Part shown: one piece after another, positions 46,006 through 57,540 of the stretch
How positions within the stretch are numbered: position 1 is the first letter of the stretch
Layout: every line of letters begins with the position of its first letter
Assembly (NCBI GenBank): GCA_948474755.1
Contig: CAOLHI010001137.1
Location: 248,001 to 312,000 of the forward strand
Direction: 5' to 3'
Length of the DNA stretch: 64,000 nt
Source of the DNA: Ctenosaura bakeri
Lineage: Eukaryota > Chordata > Lepidosauria > Squamata > Iguanidae
Position numbers and translations under genes: made by a program
Notes under the pieces: model-generated
Databases searched by the model: none
What the model was told of the DNA's origin: nothing
The model's input: the letters and a program-made list of their open reading frames with translations, nothing else

Positions 46006-46952
46006 CAAATTTGTGTTAGTTACAACATTTTGATTTCCTTTATACTGATAACATACACTTCTCAGTGTAGATTCTGCCATAAAGCCAGACTTTAAGAATT
46101 CAATAGAGGGTCCAGGAAGCCTAAGACAGAATCATAACACACAAAGGCAAAAGCTACCAAGTCGAATAGCCACGTATGAAATGCTATTCTAGTGTGTGAA
46201 ACATTCAGCCATTTTGTGTACATGTTCATTTTATTACATCTTGAAAAGAAGCACTCCACAGTGTAACATTTTATTGTTCCTCTTTATACAGAGGAAATTA
46301 CTGGATGCAGAATTGCTGCACATCTTCTACACATCCTCTTGAATTATTTCCATCAGTTGCTTGATTGTCATGGCTTAGAAATGGCTGTCAATTTATTAAC
46401 AACAGCAAAGGTCACCTTATTTCTTCTTACTGGGAGCAGTCTATTTCCCTCCCTTTGTCTGCATGAATTGATAGAAAGTGGGACACAGCTATTATGTCTC
46501 AGCTAATGTATTTTATACAGTCAAGAGAAGCAGAGATTGGTAAGAATCCCTTTATTCAGAGATTGTCCACCTTAACCATGTTTTGGAACTTCAAGCTCCA
46601 TAGAGATGATAATAGACCCTAGGCTCCATTTATTCTCACCTGACGTGAATGGTGATGTTTCTGCAGTATATGTTTATATCACTGTTGTATTGATTTGGGA
46701 CCATTCTTGAACAATGACAACAACAACAGCTACAGCAACAAGAACATATGAGTATTGGATCAAACTAAAGACCGCTTGAGTCCAATTTTCAGTTTGCTCT
46801 ATGGCCAGTCAGTAGCTTAGGTGCAACCTATCAAAAGAATACAAATGAGAGTATCTTCATTCCCTGTTTTGGATTGTCAGGAGTAAAGAAAAGCTGTCTG
46901 AGGCAGAGAGGCTGACTATTTCCAGTGAAGAAAGACTCTGTTCAGGAAAATG
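46006..46952. other. unassigned stretch
   Basis: No gene or repeat family recognised. Confidence 0.35.
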
Positions 46953-47200
46953 GAGCCCTGGTGGTGCAGTGGTTAAATGCCAGTACTGCAAGCCACAAGG
47001 CTGTGAGTTCGATCCTGCCCGGCTCCAAGGTTGACTCAGCCTTCCATCTTTCACAGGTCGGTAAAATGAGTAGCCAGCTTGTTGGGGGCATGTATAGAAA
47101 TGTTTCGAAATACATGCTATTTGTAAGTTGTTCACCGCCTCGATCCATATGGAGAGGCGGGATACAAATAAATAATTAAAATAAAAAAAATAAAATAAAA
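46953..47200 (+). mobile_element. tRNA-derived SINE with A-rich tail
   Basis: The head 'GGAGCCCTGGTGGTGCAGTGG' contains an A-box-like TGGTGCAGTGG (46962-46972), and a B-box-like GTTCGATCC lies at 47007-47015. The body has 'GACTCAGCCTTCCATC' and 'CGGTAAAATGAGTA' and ends in an A-rich tail. This type is common in squamate genomes. Its mirror copy is at 51671-51912. Confidence 0.85.
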
Positions 47201-47669
47201 TCTTGGTTCACAGATCCCATGATGGAATTTTGCTGCTGTCATGAACCCACAGTGGTGAGGCCAGTGTGTCCTTGAAGATTAAGTATGGGACACAGAATTG
47301 GAAGACAGGTGTTGAAGGATGGGTCACTCCTTTACATACTGCACTACTTTAATTGCCCTGACTCCGTCCTAAAGAACACCAGGATTTGTAGCTTAGCAAG
47401 GTACATTGAATTCTCAGGAGGAGGGCTTTAACTCATTCTCCTGACCTATTACTTATTTAAACTTATATCCAGCTTTCCCTTCACACATTGGATGCAAGGT
47501 AGCTCACAACACAGATTAAAGCAAAATATGGAAAAACCAGTCATAATAGCTTTCACATAGTTTATTTAAGTGCTATGTGTGATAAATGATTTATCTGTTA
47601 AATAAATTATCCTGGGAAAATAGTACTATTATAAAAAGAGTTTAGAAGCATTCAAATCATAATAAAATA
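47201..47669. other. unassigned stretch
   Basis: A short segment at about 47452-47520 resembles the antisense LINE tail seen at 9838. Nothing else recognised. Confidence 0.35.
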
Positions 47670-48558
47670 GCCCCTCAACATCCATGAGGGTTTGGGGCAC
47701 AGAACCCTCATCAAAGTGGAAGAACTGCAAATCATTCCCCCTCTGCAGTTCCCCTTCTATTACCCTCCAGAGCTTCCCTCCTCCTATTCCTTTGCCTCCG
47801 ACCGCAGTGTTGGATTGGGAGAGAAGACAAGCTAAAAGGCTTACTGGTATTTCCCCTCAGACAGAAAAGAGAGGAGTTCTAATTACTCCCAGCACCCTTC
47901 TTGAGAAAGGAGCACATGACCAATCAGCAGCCAATGCACAGTAAAATGTGCAACTACATGTCAGAGGCCCTTTTCGCACCTTACCTTTTTGCGGTGGTGG
48001 AGAGCAGCGCTCACGTGAGAAGCCTTCGGAGGAAGGCTTTTGCATCCCTGCTGCTTGGGCTCTGCAGCAGTTTCCTGGTCCCGCGCCTCACCCCTTCCTA
48101 CCATGGTGCAGCCTGGGAGTTGAAGGCTAGCGCTGAGGCAGGAAGCATGACCGGCATGGCTCAGGAGGCTGTGCATGGCAAGTAAGTGCGCTCCATGCAC
48201 CTGAGCGTTGTGCGACTGCGTGGCATTTTCGGCTTGAAGCCAAAAATAAAAAAATCCGTTAGCGGTTTGTGTCACGCTCTTGAGCATCGCGTAAATGTGA
48301 GTGTGTCATGCGACGCTCAAGGGGCCCTTTCGCTTAAGAAACACCATGCAAAAAGGCAGAGAGATGCCACACCTTCAGCAGTGGGAGGGGCCTTTGCTCA
48401 CTCAAAAGGAAAAAAAAAACATCAATTTTTAACACAAGCCTGGCAAGCTGGGATGAGGAATGCAAGGGATGGGAGGAGGAAAAGGGGGAAGGGCAAGCAC
48501 ATGACTCATGAATAATCAGATTTGCAAAGGTCAAACCTGCGAATGTGGAGGGAGGACA
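47670..48558. mobile_element. mariner-like element split by MITE-B
   Basis: The left part (47670-47965) and right part (48361-48558) match 52885-53438 in order: 'GAGGGTTTGGGG', 'TTTCCCCTCAGACAGA', 'TCATGAATAATCA' and 'GAATGT.GAGGGA.GAC.GTA'. The right end CAG is followed by TA (48559-48560). The left terminus lacks the first few bases. Non-autonomous. Confidence 0.8.
47966..48357. mobile_element. MITE-B copy nested in mariner-like element, AGA duplication
   Basis: GGCCCTTTTCGCACC to ATGCAAAAAGGC, flanked by AGA (47963-47965, 48358-48360). It is oriented opposite to the copy at 60023, with which it shares 'CTTACCTTT' and the far-end block 'GCGACGCTC'. The host element confirms the empty site. 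Confidence 0.85.
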
Positions 48559-48599
48559 GTAATGAGAACAAAACACACAGAGACATACCAACACCATTA

Positions 48600-48755
48600 A
48601 AGGACTCTTCAGTAGCAGTGAGTTAATAGCCAAAATCTTAAACAGAAAGGTCTTTGCTAGCTGGCAGAAAGAAATCACAGAATGAGCCAACCTAGCTTCC
48701 AACAGAAGAGAATTCCAGAGCTTGGGAGCAGCCACCAGGAAAACTCTCTCATGTC
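48600..48755 (-). mobile_element. L2/Rex-like LINE C-terminal fragment, antisense
   Basis: The minus strand encodes 'HERVFLVAAPKLWNSL' and 'LISF'-like 'SVISFCQLAKTFLF', the C-terminal signature of L2/Rex1-type ORF2 proteins. Only about 50 residues remain. Confidence 0.6.
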
Positions 48756-48774
48756 TGTTTGTTATACATGGTAG

Positions 48775-48895
48775 ACTCTCTCTCTGGAGGTCTTTAAACA
48801 TATAGACATGTCTCAGGAGGTCTGTAATTGTATATTTCTGCATGGTTGCGGGTGGGCCTTGTGGCCTCTTCAACCCTAAGATTCTATAATTCTTG
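48775..48895 (+). mobile_element. CR1 LINE 3' tip, sense
   Basis: 'CTCTGGAGGTCTTTAAAC', 'GCATGGTTGCGGGTGGGCC' and 'AAGATTCTATAATTCT' correspond to the last 120 bases of CR1. Confidence 0.75.
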
Positions 48896-49009
48896 CCTTC
48901 TTGCGGAATTCAAAGTCTTCTCCTGTGTGTCTCACAACTTGCTCAGGCTCATATAGAGAGACAGAGGCCAAGAAACTATATTGTGTTTGCATGCTGCACC
49001 ATCCATTTG

Positions 49010-49235
49010 CTCAGTAACAACATTGTGCAACCAACTGCCTATCTATAAATGTGATTGCTTGTTGCCCATTGTTCCTCAAGGGATGTACAATCCTTGTCTT
49101 TGCAATCCCAGTGAATCCCAGTGGTACCTCTGAAGGCACCGTTAGTTGTGTGCCATCCAAGAATGTGCAATTTGAAGAGTTCCACAGATGCAATCATGAA
49201 TTGAATACAGATGTTAAGCAATGGCCAAAAAAGTA
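49010..49235. repeat. unclassified dispersed repeat R5
   Basis: 'GTTGCCCATTGTTCCTCAAGG' region, 'TTTGCAATCCCAGTG' and 'CCATCCAAGAATGTGCAA' match 63115-63380 in complement and 36490-36715 in sense. Confidence 0.5.
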
Positions 49236-49334
49236 GAATCTCATGCAGAAGGGAACTCATGTGTATATAAAACACCAACAGGATTCCAACCACAGTCCTT
49301 TAGATAATCAGGTATCCTGAGAGGAGAGGGATTC

Positions 49335-50640
49335 ATAGAAACATAGAACTGGAAGTGACCCCATAGGTTACCATGTCCAATCCCCACTCAAGGCAGGAAA
49401 TCCAGCTAGAACATCCCCAGCGGGTAGCTGCCTTTTTCTTTTTCTTTTTCAAGATGTCCAGAGAAAGAAACCAAATTAACTCTGTAGCTATTTGGTTCCA
49501 TTGTCAAACTGCTCTTATGTTAACCAAAAAAGGTTTTTTGGTAACATTTACTGCTAAAAAGTTCCTTCTATTGTTCAATTTCAATTCACTCTCTTGTAAC
49601 TTAAAACCATTAGATCTGCTTCTAAGGCAGTATAGAACGGGCCTGCCCCCTCCTCTCTTGGACAGCCCTATAGATATTTAAAGAGTACAATCATATCACC
49701 CCTTAGTCTATGCTTCACCAGGCTGAACATATCCAGATCTTTCAACTTTTGCTGATATGTTTTATTCTCCATGTCTCAGTGATTTATTTAAGTATTTTAC
49801 TCTAAGTCGCAAATCAAGTCTCAAGTCCGTGAAGATACTTCAAATCTGGAAGTCTCAAGTCTGGAAGCCAACTTTATACCTCAACCAAAATTTCAGAATT
49901 AACGGATAGAGTGAAATAAATTCAGTTTTAACAATTTAAGCAGAGTCGGCTCTCCACATTTGTAATTTTGCCATCTGCAGCTTTGGAAGTGGGGAATAGG
50001 ATCCTATCTTACTCCCCATTACTGAAGATTCAAAAACTTTAGAAGGAAGGATTCTTCTTCCTCAAGCCCATTGCCTAACACAGTTGCTGTTCCCCTCTGA
50101 GAAATGCACCCTGCACTCTGGGGTCAAGTCTTGTCGTTTGCTCTTAGAAAAAGTTTTAGAAGGCTTCTCCAATATGCAATGGCAACAGGCTGCTGAGCAG
50201 ACCTCAAGCCCATTGTCTAACCTGTTTGCTGTTCCCCTCTGGGAAACGCGCCCACACTTTGGGCTTGAGACAGATTGTCATGTGAGCAGTAGGCAAAAAG
50301 AGGTGGAAGCATTGTTCAAAGTCGTAAGGTTTCTGGATGAATGTGTTATGTTAACTGAACCAAGGGCATCAAGTCAATCATTAAAAATATGCAAGTCTCG
50401 AGTCAAGTCAAGTCAGTGCATCATTCGTGGATGAGTCAAGTCCGAGTCGAATCACTGAAGTGACTTAAGTCCTATTTGAGTCCAAGTCTATCAACTCGAG
50501 TCTACGTCACTGCCATACCTCTTATTCTTGTTGCCCTTCTCTGAACCCATTCCAACTTGTCTACATCCTTCTCAAATATGAGGTATCCCAAATGGAATGC
50601 AGTGTTCCCGCTGAAGCCTGACTACTACAGAATGTGAATG
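49335..50640 (-). mobile_element. Old CR1/L3-type fragment split by hAT-like element
   Basis: The antisense LINE tail (49335-49768, 'GAAACATAGAACTGGAAG' onward) resumes at 50521-50640 ('TTCTCTGAACCCATTCCAACTTG' shortened here). The interruption is the element at 49777-50512. Confidence 0.75.
49777..50512. mobile_element. hAT-like element, uninterrupted copy
   Basis: 736 bp from CAGTGATTTATTTAAG to CTACGTCACTG. Flanks CCATGTCT (49769-49776) and CCATACCT (50513-50520) agree at 6 of 8 bases, fitting an old 8-bp duplication. Collinear with 29560-31184 without the LTR. No transposase. Confidence 0.85.
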
Positions 50641-51670
50641 TGGAGGCCTGTCTGTACCATTGTGCATTGAGACCATTGCACAATGGCCATGTTTCTTACT
50701 TCACTTGTACAACAACAGAACTTGCACAACACTGTAGTTCTAAGATGCACGATCATAAATTGGTTTACACTGTCATAAATTTCCAACTGGATGTGAGTTT
50801 GTGATTTCAGGTCTGTACCAGTTCTTATACCTGAGAAGATGCATTTTGAACTACTAATGATGCTTTGTAAGGCAATACTGTCTTTCAAATATATATGGAA
50901 GCAAAATGCTGATAACCCTTTTCAGCTTTAATATCAGTGAAAGGTTATAGCTCCTTCCAGATGAAAGCATGCAGGCAAACAGGTAGGGAATTAAATGGAT
51001 TTTTGAAGGTATGAAAATAAGAGCATGTCCCTGTTCCAGTCTGTGAAATGTTAAGGGGTATTAATTCCCCTCCTGAAAAGGTCCAGTCCTGGCAGGGCTC
51101 GGTGACATCTTTTTCTGAATGTGTAGGTGGGCAATACTGAATGAAGGAGCAGTTACACATGCTGCATCATTTGAGCATTGTTCATGGGGAAAGCAGGCAA
51201 AGCTTTCTTGCTTTAGAGGCAGTAGAAGACTGACTATCACCTCAGCTTCATCTTGTTCTCTAGGCAACTTCTCCTGTTCTTCTTCATTGATTTCCTCATC
51301 CTGACATGCATTTCAAAGAGGAGTAGGTGCTCACCAGAGCTGATGTAGTTGCTAATGGAGCTGATCTACCTAAATAGCAACACTAGTGGGAAGAAAGTTA
51401 GCATCTAAATCTCATTTCTGACTGCACACTATACATATGCGTGTGTATGTCTGTATGTGCATGTATATGCAATGCACTTTCTTCCCACATCCCCACTGTG
51501 CTTTCTCACCCTTTTGCTGTTTTATACAAAAAAGGTACAGAATTAAAATGCCAGTTTCTGTGCTGTTGGCCAGAACCTAAGCCTGGCTAAAGGGAACAGA
51601 GCAGACAAGCAGAATCCAATTCAACTATGAAGCAGAGATCTGGAGAATCTGTAGGGAGCCCATCATTCAG
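50641..51670. other. unassigned stretch
   Basis: 50640-50890 may hold a worn R5 copy ('CATTGTGCATTGAGACC'). No gene recognised. Confidence 0.3.
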
Positions 51671-51912
51671 ATTTTTTTTAATTTTTTAAAAATTATTTAT
51701 TTGTATCCTGCCTCTCCATATGGATCGAGGCGGCGAACAACTTACAAATAGCATGTATTTCGAAACATTTCTATACATGCCTCCAACAAGCTGGGTACTC
51801 ATTTTACCGACCTGCGAAAGGATGGAAGGCTGAGTCAACCTTGGAGCTGGGCAGGATCAAACTCACAACCTTGTGGCTTGCAGTACTGGCATTTAACCAC
51901 TGCACCACCAGA
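51671..51912 (-). mobile_element. tRNA-derived SINE, antisense
   Basis: Mirror image of 46953-47200: 'GTATCCTGCCTCTCCATATG', 'CATTTTACCGACCTGCG' and the complemented head 'CCACTGCACCACCAG' at the right end. Confidence 0.85.
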
Positions 51913-52184
51913 TTGATGCACTCAGAGTGGTGTGTGCCAGCCCAGAAAGTTTTGTGAACCAGCCTGATCTACAGAGGCAATGAGGGGGTTTCTTTACAGT
52001 TCCATGAACAAACAGAATCCAATAAGGCCTTAACAATGAGTCAGATCATGACTGTCTGATTAAGGGAAGGGATATTTGTCTGCATTCTATATCAGCTACC
52101 TATTTAAATATATGTAACCAAGTTTAAATATATTTAGTTATAACTTGTTATAAGTCAAGTTAAATAGATTGTATGCTTAACTAA

Positions 52185-52384
52185 GACCATTTCTTCACTA
52201 CATTGTTACAGTGCTATTATTCTACTTCCAACATCATGTGTGGAATTCTGGGGTTTCTAGTTTACTGAGACCAAAGAGCTCTATGGCTGGGAATTCTAAA
52301 TGCCCCTCCCTAAACTGCAAAGCCCAGGATTCCATAGTGGAAAGTGGAATAATAACACTATAAGAGTGTATTGCTGAAATGGCT
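52185..52384. mobile_element. MITE-A copy
   Basis: GACCATTTCTTCACTACATTG to GCTGAAATGGCT. TAA at the left; the right flank is not clean. The inner arms are conserved. Confidence 0.8.
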
Positions 52385-52554
52385 TGGCCCAACCCCTCCC
52401 CAAACCTGATGGAAATGTTATTCACCCATGGTCCTGATGCTAGCAGGATGGACTTCCTTTTCTCCATGTAAGTGATGCTCAGTAAAGTAGTTTGAGGGGG
52501 AGTGATGATCATGGCAATAGTTTCACAACTGTGAGCCCTAGAAAACATCATGGT

Positions 52555-52815
52555 AGGTTTGTCTTATGGTTGCCATAAGTCGGAAACAACATGAGGGCAC
52601 ACAACATCAACAAAGTTGGAGGGCCAATGTGATGTAGTGGTTCGAACATTGGACTACAGACCTGGAACCAGGGTTCAATTCCTTTTTTAGCCATGGAAAC
52701 CCATTGGGTGACCTTGGGTGCCTCACATACTCTCAGCCCCAGAAAACTCCATGATAGGGTCAGCTTCAGGTCACCATAAATTAGAAATGACTTGAAGGTA
52801 CACAACAACAACACA
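52555..52815 (+). mobile_element. tRNA-derived SINE, sense, with a second tail before it
   Basis: 52555-52605 is the tail of one copy. A full copy runs from 'GGGCCAATGTGATGTAGTGG' (A box) through 'GGTTCAATTCC' (B box) to 'GACTTGAAGGTACACAACAAC'. Best sense copy for this type in the window. Confidence 0.8.
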
Positions 52816-52884
52816 ACATAGAAATGGAATGGTTACAGATGAGTCAATCTAGGTAACTGTTCTGCACATACTTATGGTTAAGTA

Positions 52885-53438
52885 CAGTGGCCCCTAAACA
52901 TTTGCAAGGGTTTGGGGTGCAGAACCCTCACAAAAGTGGGAAAAACTGCTAATAACTCCTCCCCCGGTCACCCTCCCATTCCCCTCTGGAGTTCGCCCCT
53001 CCTATTATTTTGCCTCTGGCCCCAGAGCTCCAAGGGAAAGAAAAAAAGACAAGGTAAAGGGCTTCCTGGTACTTTCCCCTCAGACAGAGAAAAGTGGAGC
53101 ACTGAGTTCTAACATTCTAGCTGCTTCTGGTTGTCATCTTGAGAACAGAGATTCCTCCCAAGGAGGAAGAGTAGGAGCAAAGAGAGCACCTGACCAATCT
53201 GTGGCTATTACATAGCAGAATGTACACCCAAGTGGCAGAGAAGACATGCCTCCAGCAGTGTGGGGGGGGGGTTGTTCATCCAAAAGAAAAAAAAAGTCAA
53301 TTTTAAACAGAAACCTTGCAAGCCTGAGGTGAGGAGTGCAAGGGAGGAGGAGAAGAATGGAGTGGGGAAAAGCAATCATGTGCCTCATGAATAATCAAAT
53401 TTGCAAAAGTCAAGCCCATGAATGTAGAGGGAAGACTG
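52885..53438. mobile_element. mariner-like non-autonomous element at TA
   Basis: CAGTGGCCCCTAAACATT at the left faces the complement of 'AATGTAGAGGGAAGACTG' at the right, and TA lies on both sides (52883-52884, 53439-53440). 554 bp, no transposase frame. Sister of 47670-48558. Confidence 0.8.
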
Positions 53439-53440
53439 TA

Positions 53441-53935
53441 TACTTAACTAAGTAGCTGATGTAGAATACTGGTCATAATCTTACTGCCTTGCTTTGGATT
53501 CAGCTCAGGATTGGAGGAATGGAAGGTAAGGAATGGGAGGCAAAAGTTAGGGGATGCCATAGTTTAGGGGCACAGCATGTGATTTATATCCACCAGGGAC
53601 TGATGTCTACCAGTAAGACTAGTGAGAAGACCCATTATTGAAGCCCTTGAACACTTGTTCATTGGCAGGCTGAATCAATCAGGGGATTCTGGGAACTGCA
53701 GTCCAAAAGAAAACATTTCCCAACTTCACTCCAAGCATTGGCTTTTTAAAAAAGAGTATCTATTATACACTGCTCAATTGTGCATTAATAATAATTATTT
53801 AAGGGGAAAAATGTTCTTGTTTGCACAGAACTGGTGGCATCTGGTAGCTTCCATGTCACTGGTGCAGGGAATCTGGACCTATTTGGGTGAGGATATGATT
53901 CAGCACCTTGGATAGGTCCTTACCTCGTGATCCCT
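53441..53935. other. unassigned stretch
   Basis: 53672-53715 looks like half of a small hAT-type MITE ('GATTCTGGGAACTGCAGTCC'). Otherwise nothing recognised. Confidence 0.35.
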
Positions 53936-53939
53936 GGGT

Positions 53940-53998
53940 TATCTACCATCCAAATATTGACCGGGACTGGCCCTGATTAGCTTCCAAAATCAACACAC
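53940..53998 (-). mobile_element. 5S rRNA-derived SINE fragment, antisense
   Basis: 'CTACCATCCAAATATTGACC', 'GGCCCTGATTAGCTTCC' are the complement of the 5S rRNA internal promoter region, as in 59008-59062. A fragment, not a 5S gene. Confidence 0.65.
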
Positions 53999-54299
53999 AG
54001 AGTATAGCATAGTAAGATAATTCAGGAACTAGTGCAATAGTTACTACTGAGATAGAGGAAAATAGATATGGAAATATGTTGTTAGACCACAACTCCCAGT
54101 GTTCCTCACCATTGGCTATCCCATCTTGGACTGCTAGATGTTATACTCCAACAACATCTAGAGGGCTCCATGATTCCCACCCTTGTTTTATATTGAGAAA
54201 GACTAACATGGCTATATTTCTGAAAATTGCTCCATCTGTTTCTTCAATGCACTCATCCTTTACTCACACACAGCATGCTAGAGCAGAATTGTGACCTGA

Positions 54300-54520
54300 G
54301 GCTCTCACCCTGCATAATTTTATCACTGTGATTCCACTATAACTGCTATGACTGAGTCCTACAGAATACTGGGATCTGCAATTTTGGTGAGGCACTAGAG
54401 CACTCTGTATGAAAACGCTGAGTACTTTTCTCTAAACTGGAAGTTCCAGGATTCCATGGGATGCTGCCATGGCAATTAAAGTGAATTCATAATGCTATAG
54501 TTGTAGAGTGTGAAAAGGCC
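54300..54520. mobile_element. MITE-A copy, old
   Basis: 'GTGATTCCACTATAACTGC' and 'GCCATGGCAATTAAAGTG' arms and 'GTGTGAAAAGGCC' end. The left terminus is eroded. Confidence 0.65.
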
Positions 54521-54841
54521 CTTGGTATGAGTGCCATGAACCTTAAATAAGAACAGCAGGTGAGCAAAAGTAGAAATCTGAAAGCAATTTTCCTGGATGA
54601 GCCTCACCAGTAGCTTTCCTATGGCTCATTTGTAGCATGTTCCAGCCATCTAGTGGCAAAATTGTGACACTGCAGAAAACTGATAGGTTCACTAATGCTT
54701 TTCAAAATAGTGCAAGACAGATTTCTTTCCCCCATCCCAAAGCTTGGAAAAATCACTTTTTTTAGACTGTGGCTCCCAAATTTTCACAGCCAGGATGGCC
54801 ATGGACCACAGGTTGTTTAATTGCATGTGGCAGAAGGGCCT

Positions 54842-55035
54842 TTTAATGTACAGTATTTTTTAATCTTATGTTTTATGTGCATTTTAAATGGTTCATGCAA
54901 TTGTCAACTTAATGGTTCTTTTAACTTTTGTATCATGTATTAACTATTTGTTTGTTTTATCATCTTATATAATAAGCCACATTGGCTCTCCTGTTGGGAA
55001 AAAGGTGGAATATAAATAAAAATGAAATAAAAATC
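54842..55035 (+). mobile_element. LINE/SINE 3' tail, sense
   Basis: Ends 'AAGCCACATTGGCTCTCC', 'GGGAAAAAGGTGGAATATAAAT' and an A-rich tail. Common reptile non-LTR tail, L2-like by inference. Confidence 0.55.
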
Positions 55036-55819
55036 CAAGGTTTGGCTTGTGTTCCTTTCCTTTTCTCTTTGGCAGAATTCAGGACACTTAAGACTGTGTC
55101 CCTTGAAGGTGTGGATTCCTAGTATTACTTCACAGATGGCTGGTGGTTGACTAGTTGCTTGCCTATGGTGGTGCAGCTGTACTTATCAACAACATACATA
55201 ACTGAGATGGCTAGGGCTCCAGATCTCAGATTCTGCTGCTGTTCTCCGGTTCTCAAAGTCAGAGAGGGAATCTCAGGGCAAGAGCACTGCCTTGAAGTAC
55301 ATATGTGTGTGTGTGTGTGTGTGTGTGTGTCATTTTCATAGTCAGCTTTGATAGTGCTGGCTCACCAGTAAACAGTTGACTCAACAGTTGGGATTAACTA
55401 ACAGGATTCCAGCCATGCAATCATGCAGAACTATTTACTAGTGCCTTCAAAGCACCTTGTACTTTATCGGGATTGTAGGAACAGTCCCCCATGGATTCCC
55501 CATTGTACCATGGGATGATAAACAGGTCCACTAGGAGATAAACAATTGGGTGCACAATGCCAGCATTCAGTAGAAGGTGAGGGTAGAGCAACCACTGTGT
55601 AACTATGTGAGTGTAGCCTTATACTGCACCAGTGGGAATTTGGCCAATGAGTTACGTCCAACAAATTGTAACTACAACAACAGCAGCTAACTACTTCTGG
55701 CAGGGCATGGAATGCTACATCTAACTAACCATTTTAGCTAGGAAAGCAAATGTTCCATGCCCTGCATCTGCTTCAGAAGGCACCTGTCCCCCAGCTCCTG
55801 CAAACAAAGGGATGGTAGT
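55036..55819. other. upstream flank of FOLH1 with (TG)n and R5 repeat
   Basis: (TG)n at 55302-55331 and an R5 copy at about 55440-55650 ('GGGATTGTAGGAACAG', 'CAACCACTGTGTAACTATGTGAG'). No exon recognised. Confidence 0.45.
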
Positions 55820-56074
55820 GCCAGGCCTTGAGCTTTGGCACGGGATCAGCACTTGGACTCTGGCCTGCTAAGAGAGTCATCTCTTGCTGTCTGCCTTCTC
55901 TCTTCATAGCCTGCAGGAGGAGTCGAGATCCGTGGAGCAAAAAGGACTTCGCTCCCTTGCACAGAATCCATGTGTATTGCTTGTGTGTGTTTCTTGAGGC
56001 AGGACTCGGAGAGAATCAAGCTGAATCCAGAGCTTGAGGAAAACACTTCTTCTACATAACAAGCAGTGGGAAGG
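55820..56074 (+). promoter_or_regulatory. FOLH1: Presumed 5' UTR / proximal promoter of FOLH1
   Basis: The region directly before the exon 1 ATG is free of recognised repeats. An in-frame TAA at 56057-56059 shows that translation does not enter from upstream. The start context has A at -3. No clear TATA box or CpG island was seen and the transcription start cannot be fixed by eye. Confidence 0.4.
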
Positions 56075-56204
56075 ATGTGGAACACCCTGCAAGCTGTCAC
56101 TGAACCCAATTTCTCCGGAGGCATCAGCTGCAGCAGTGGGAGACGCTTCTGGGTGCTGGCAGTGGGACTGGCTGTCGGCATGTTCCTTCTTGGCTTCCTT
56201 ATCG
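56075..56204 (+). CDS. FOLH1: Glutamate carboxypeptidase II (FOLH1/PSMA-like), coding exon 1
   Basis: FOLH1 is a type II membrane zinc peptidase that removes C-terminal glutamate from folate polyglutamates and N-acetyl-aspartyl-glutamate outside the cell. This exon gives 43 codons plus one base. It starts MWN as in mammalian FOLH1, has a cytosolic tail to about residue 24 ending in Arg-Arg, and a hydrophobic signal-anchor (about residues 25-44, with 'FLLGFLIG'). The donor is G|GTACCT after 56204. The split Gly codon is completed in exon 2 and followed by Trp, the same junction as in FOLH1. The tail is a few residues longer than in human and poorly conserved, which is usual. The ATG at 56075 is the first after an in-frame stop. 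The closest alternative is its paralogue NAALAD2, whose N terminus differs. Confidence 0.88.
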
Positions 56205-57340
56205 GTACCTGGGCAGACTGTGCCAACTTTTTCTTTGATCTGCAAAAACAATACTTGTACAAAATGGGTGGGGTAATATGTGTGTGTATTTTGTCACTCA
56301 CTATCTCAGGAAAATGAATTCTACATTCTGAGGAGAGAGTTCTGTTCCTAAAGCTTGTTGGGGGTGGGACAAGAAAGTGATTTTTTTCCCTTTCACTTTT
56401 GAGTAAGGAAATTGAGATATTTTGTTTTACTGAAAGCTAACACAGATCTCTCTCTCTCTCTCTCTCTCTCTCCTTCCTCTCTTCCTTCCCTTTTAAGGGA
56501 CATAGAAAAACTCGGGCTTTCTCTCTTGAAGCAAATGTTACTCATAAAGGGGTTTGAGACAGGCAAAAGAAAGTATTTAAGGAATTCATTAAGCTGCACA
56601 GTCAAGCCTTTGAATACCCTTAAAAAAAAGTCCAGAAAAGGAGTGAGTCTTTCAACAGCCAGAAACCATGAACTTCAAACTGGACCTCCATGGATAGAGG
56701 CATAGTACCTTTGAGTGATGGATTATGAAGGGAAAGAAGCAAGGATAAGGGTATCACTTTCCTGCCTGAATCACCATTTCTCCAGAGGTGGTTGACTGGC
56801 TTGTCCTTGGGAAGAGGGTATTGGAGGAAGGCTACCATCCTATGTGAGTTTACCTGGGTGTAAGCTTCTTTTCATACAGTGGGAGGTACTGTTGATCAAA
56901 CATGCAGAAGACTGAATGCTCCAGGTAGACCTTTGAGCTTATGCTATGTTTTGATCATATTAGTCTGTAACTCTTAAAGGCACATTAGCTATGCACTTTT
57001 TTGAGGCTAGAACACCTTCTTCTCCTGTTTGTTAAGATCGGTGGAAAGTTTCTTGCTGTTCTCTCCTCATTTTTTCCCTTCTCTTTTTCTGAAGTTCAGG
57101 TATGTGAGTGTTGTTTGCATCTACAAACAGGAAAATGTTTCAGCAGACTCAAATTTTCAGAAGCACCAAAATCATTACAGAGGGGAATCTCTCCCTTGCC
57201 TCCCACTTAGTTTAGTGAGGACCTGAGGGTGCCCAGTTGACTAGAAAAGATTGAACCTTGAATAGGAATTTCTTTATTCTGCGACAATTTGTTGCAGATA
57301 CTCTTCTAGTATTATTTGACATCAATATCCATAGACCTTG

Positions 57341-57540
57341 GGCCATTCTGCACTACACTTTTATAGTGCCATTATTCTACTTTCAACATCCTATGGAATC
57401 CTGGGGTTTGCAGTTTAGGGTGGGCCTTTAGAATTTTCAACCAGAGAGCTCTTTGGCCTCAGGAAACTACAAACCCCAAAATTCCACAGGATGTTGAAAG
57501 TGGAATGATAGCACTATAACAATCTAGTGTGAAAAGGTCC
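57341..57540. mobile_element. MITE-A copy in FOLH1 intron 1
   Basis: GGCCATTCTGCACTACAC to GTGTGAAAAGGTCC. Full arms and 'TTTTCAACCAGAGAGCTC' centre. Confidence 0.85.

Noticed and set aside
46953..47020. Possible tRNA gene
   Set aside because: A- and B-box-like motifs are present but no cloverleaf was found and the SINE body and A-rich tail follow.
55846..56301. 151-codon minus-strand frame over FOLH1 exon 1
   Set aside because: Antisense shadow of the 5' UTR and exon 1; no family signature.
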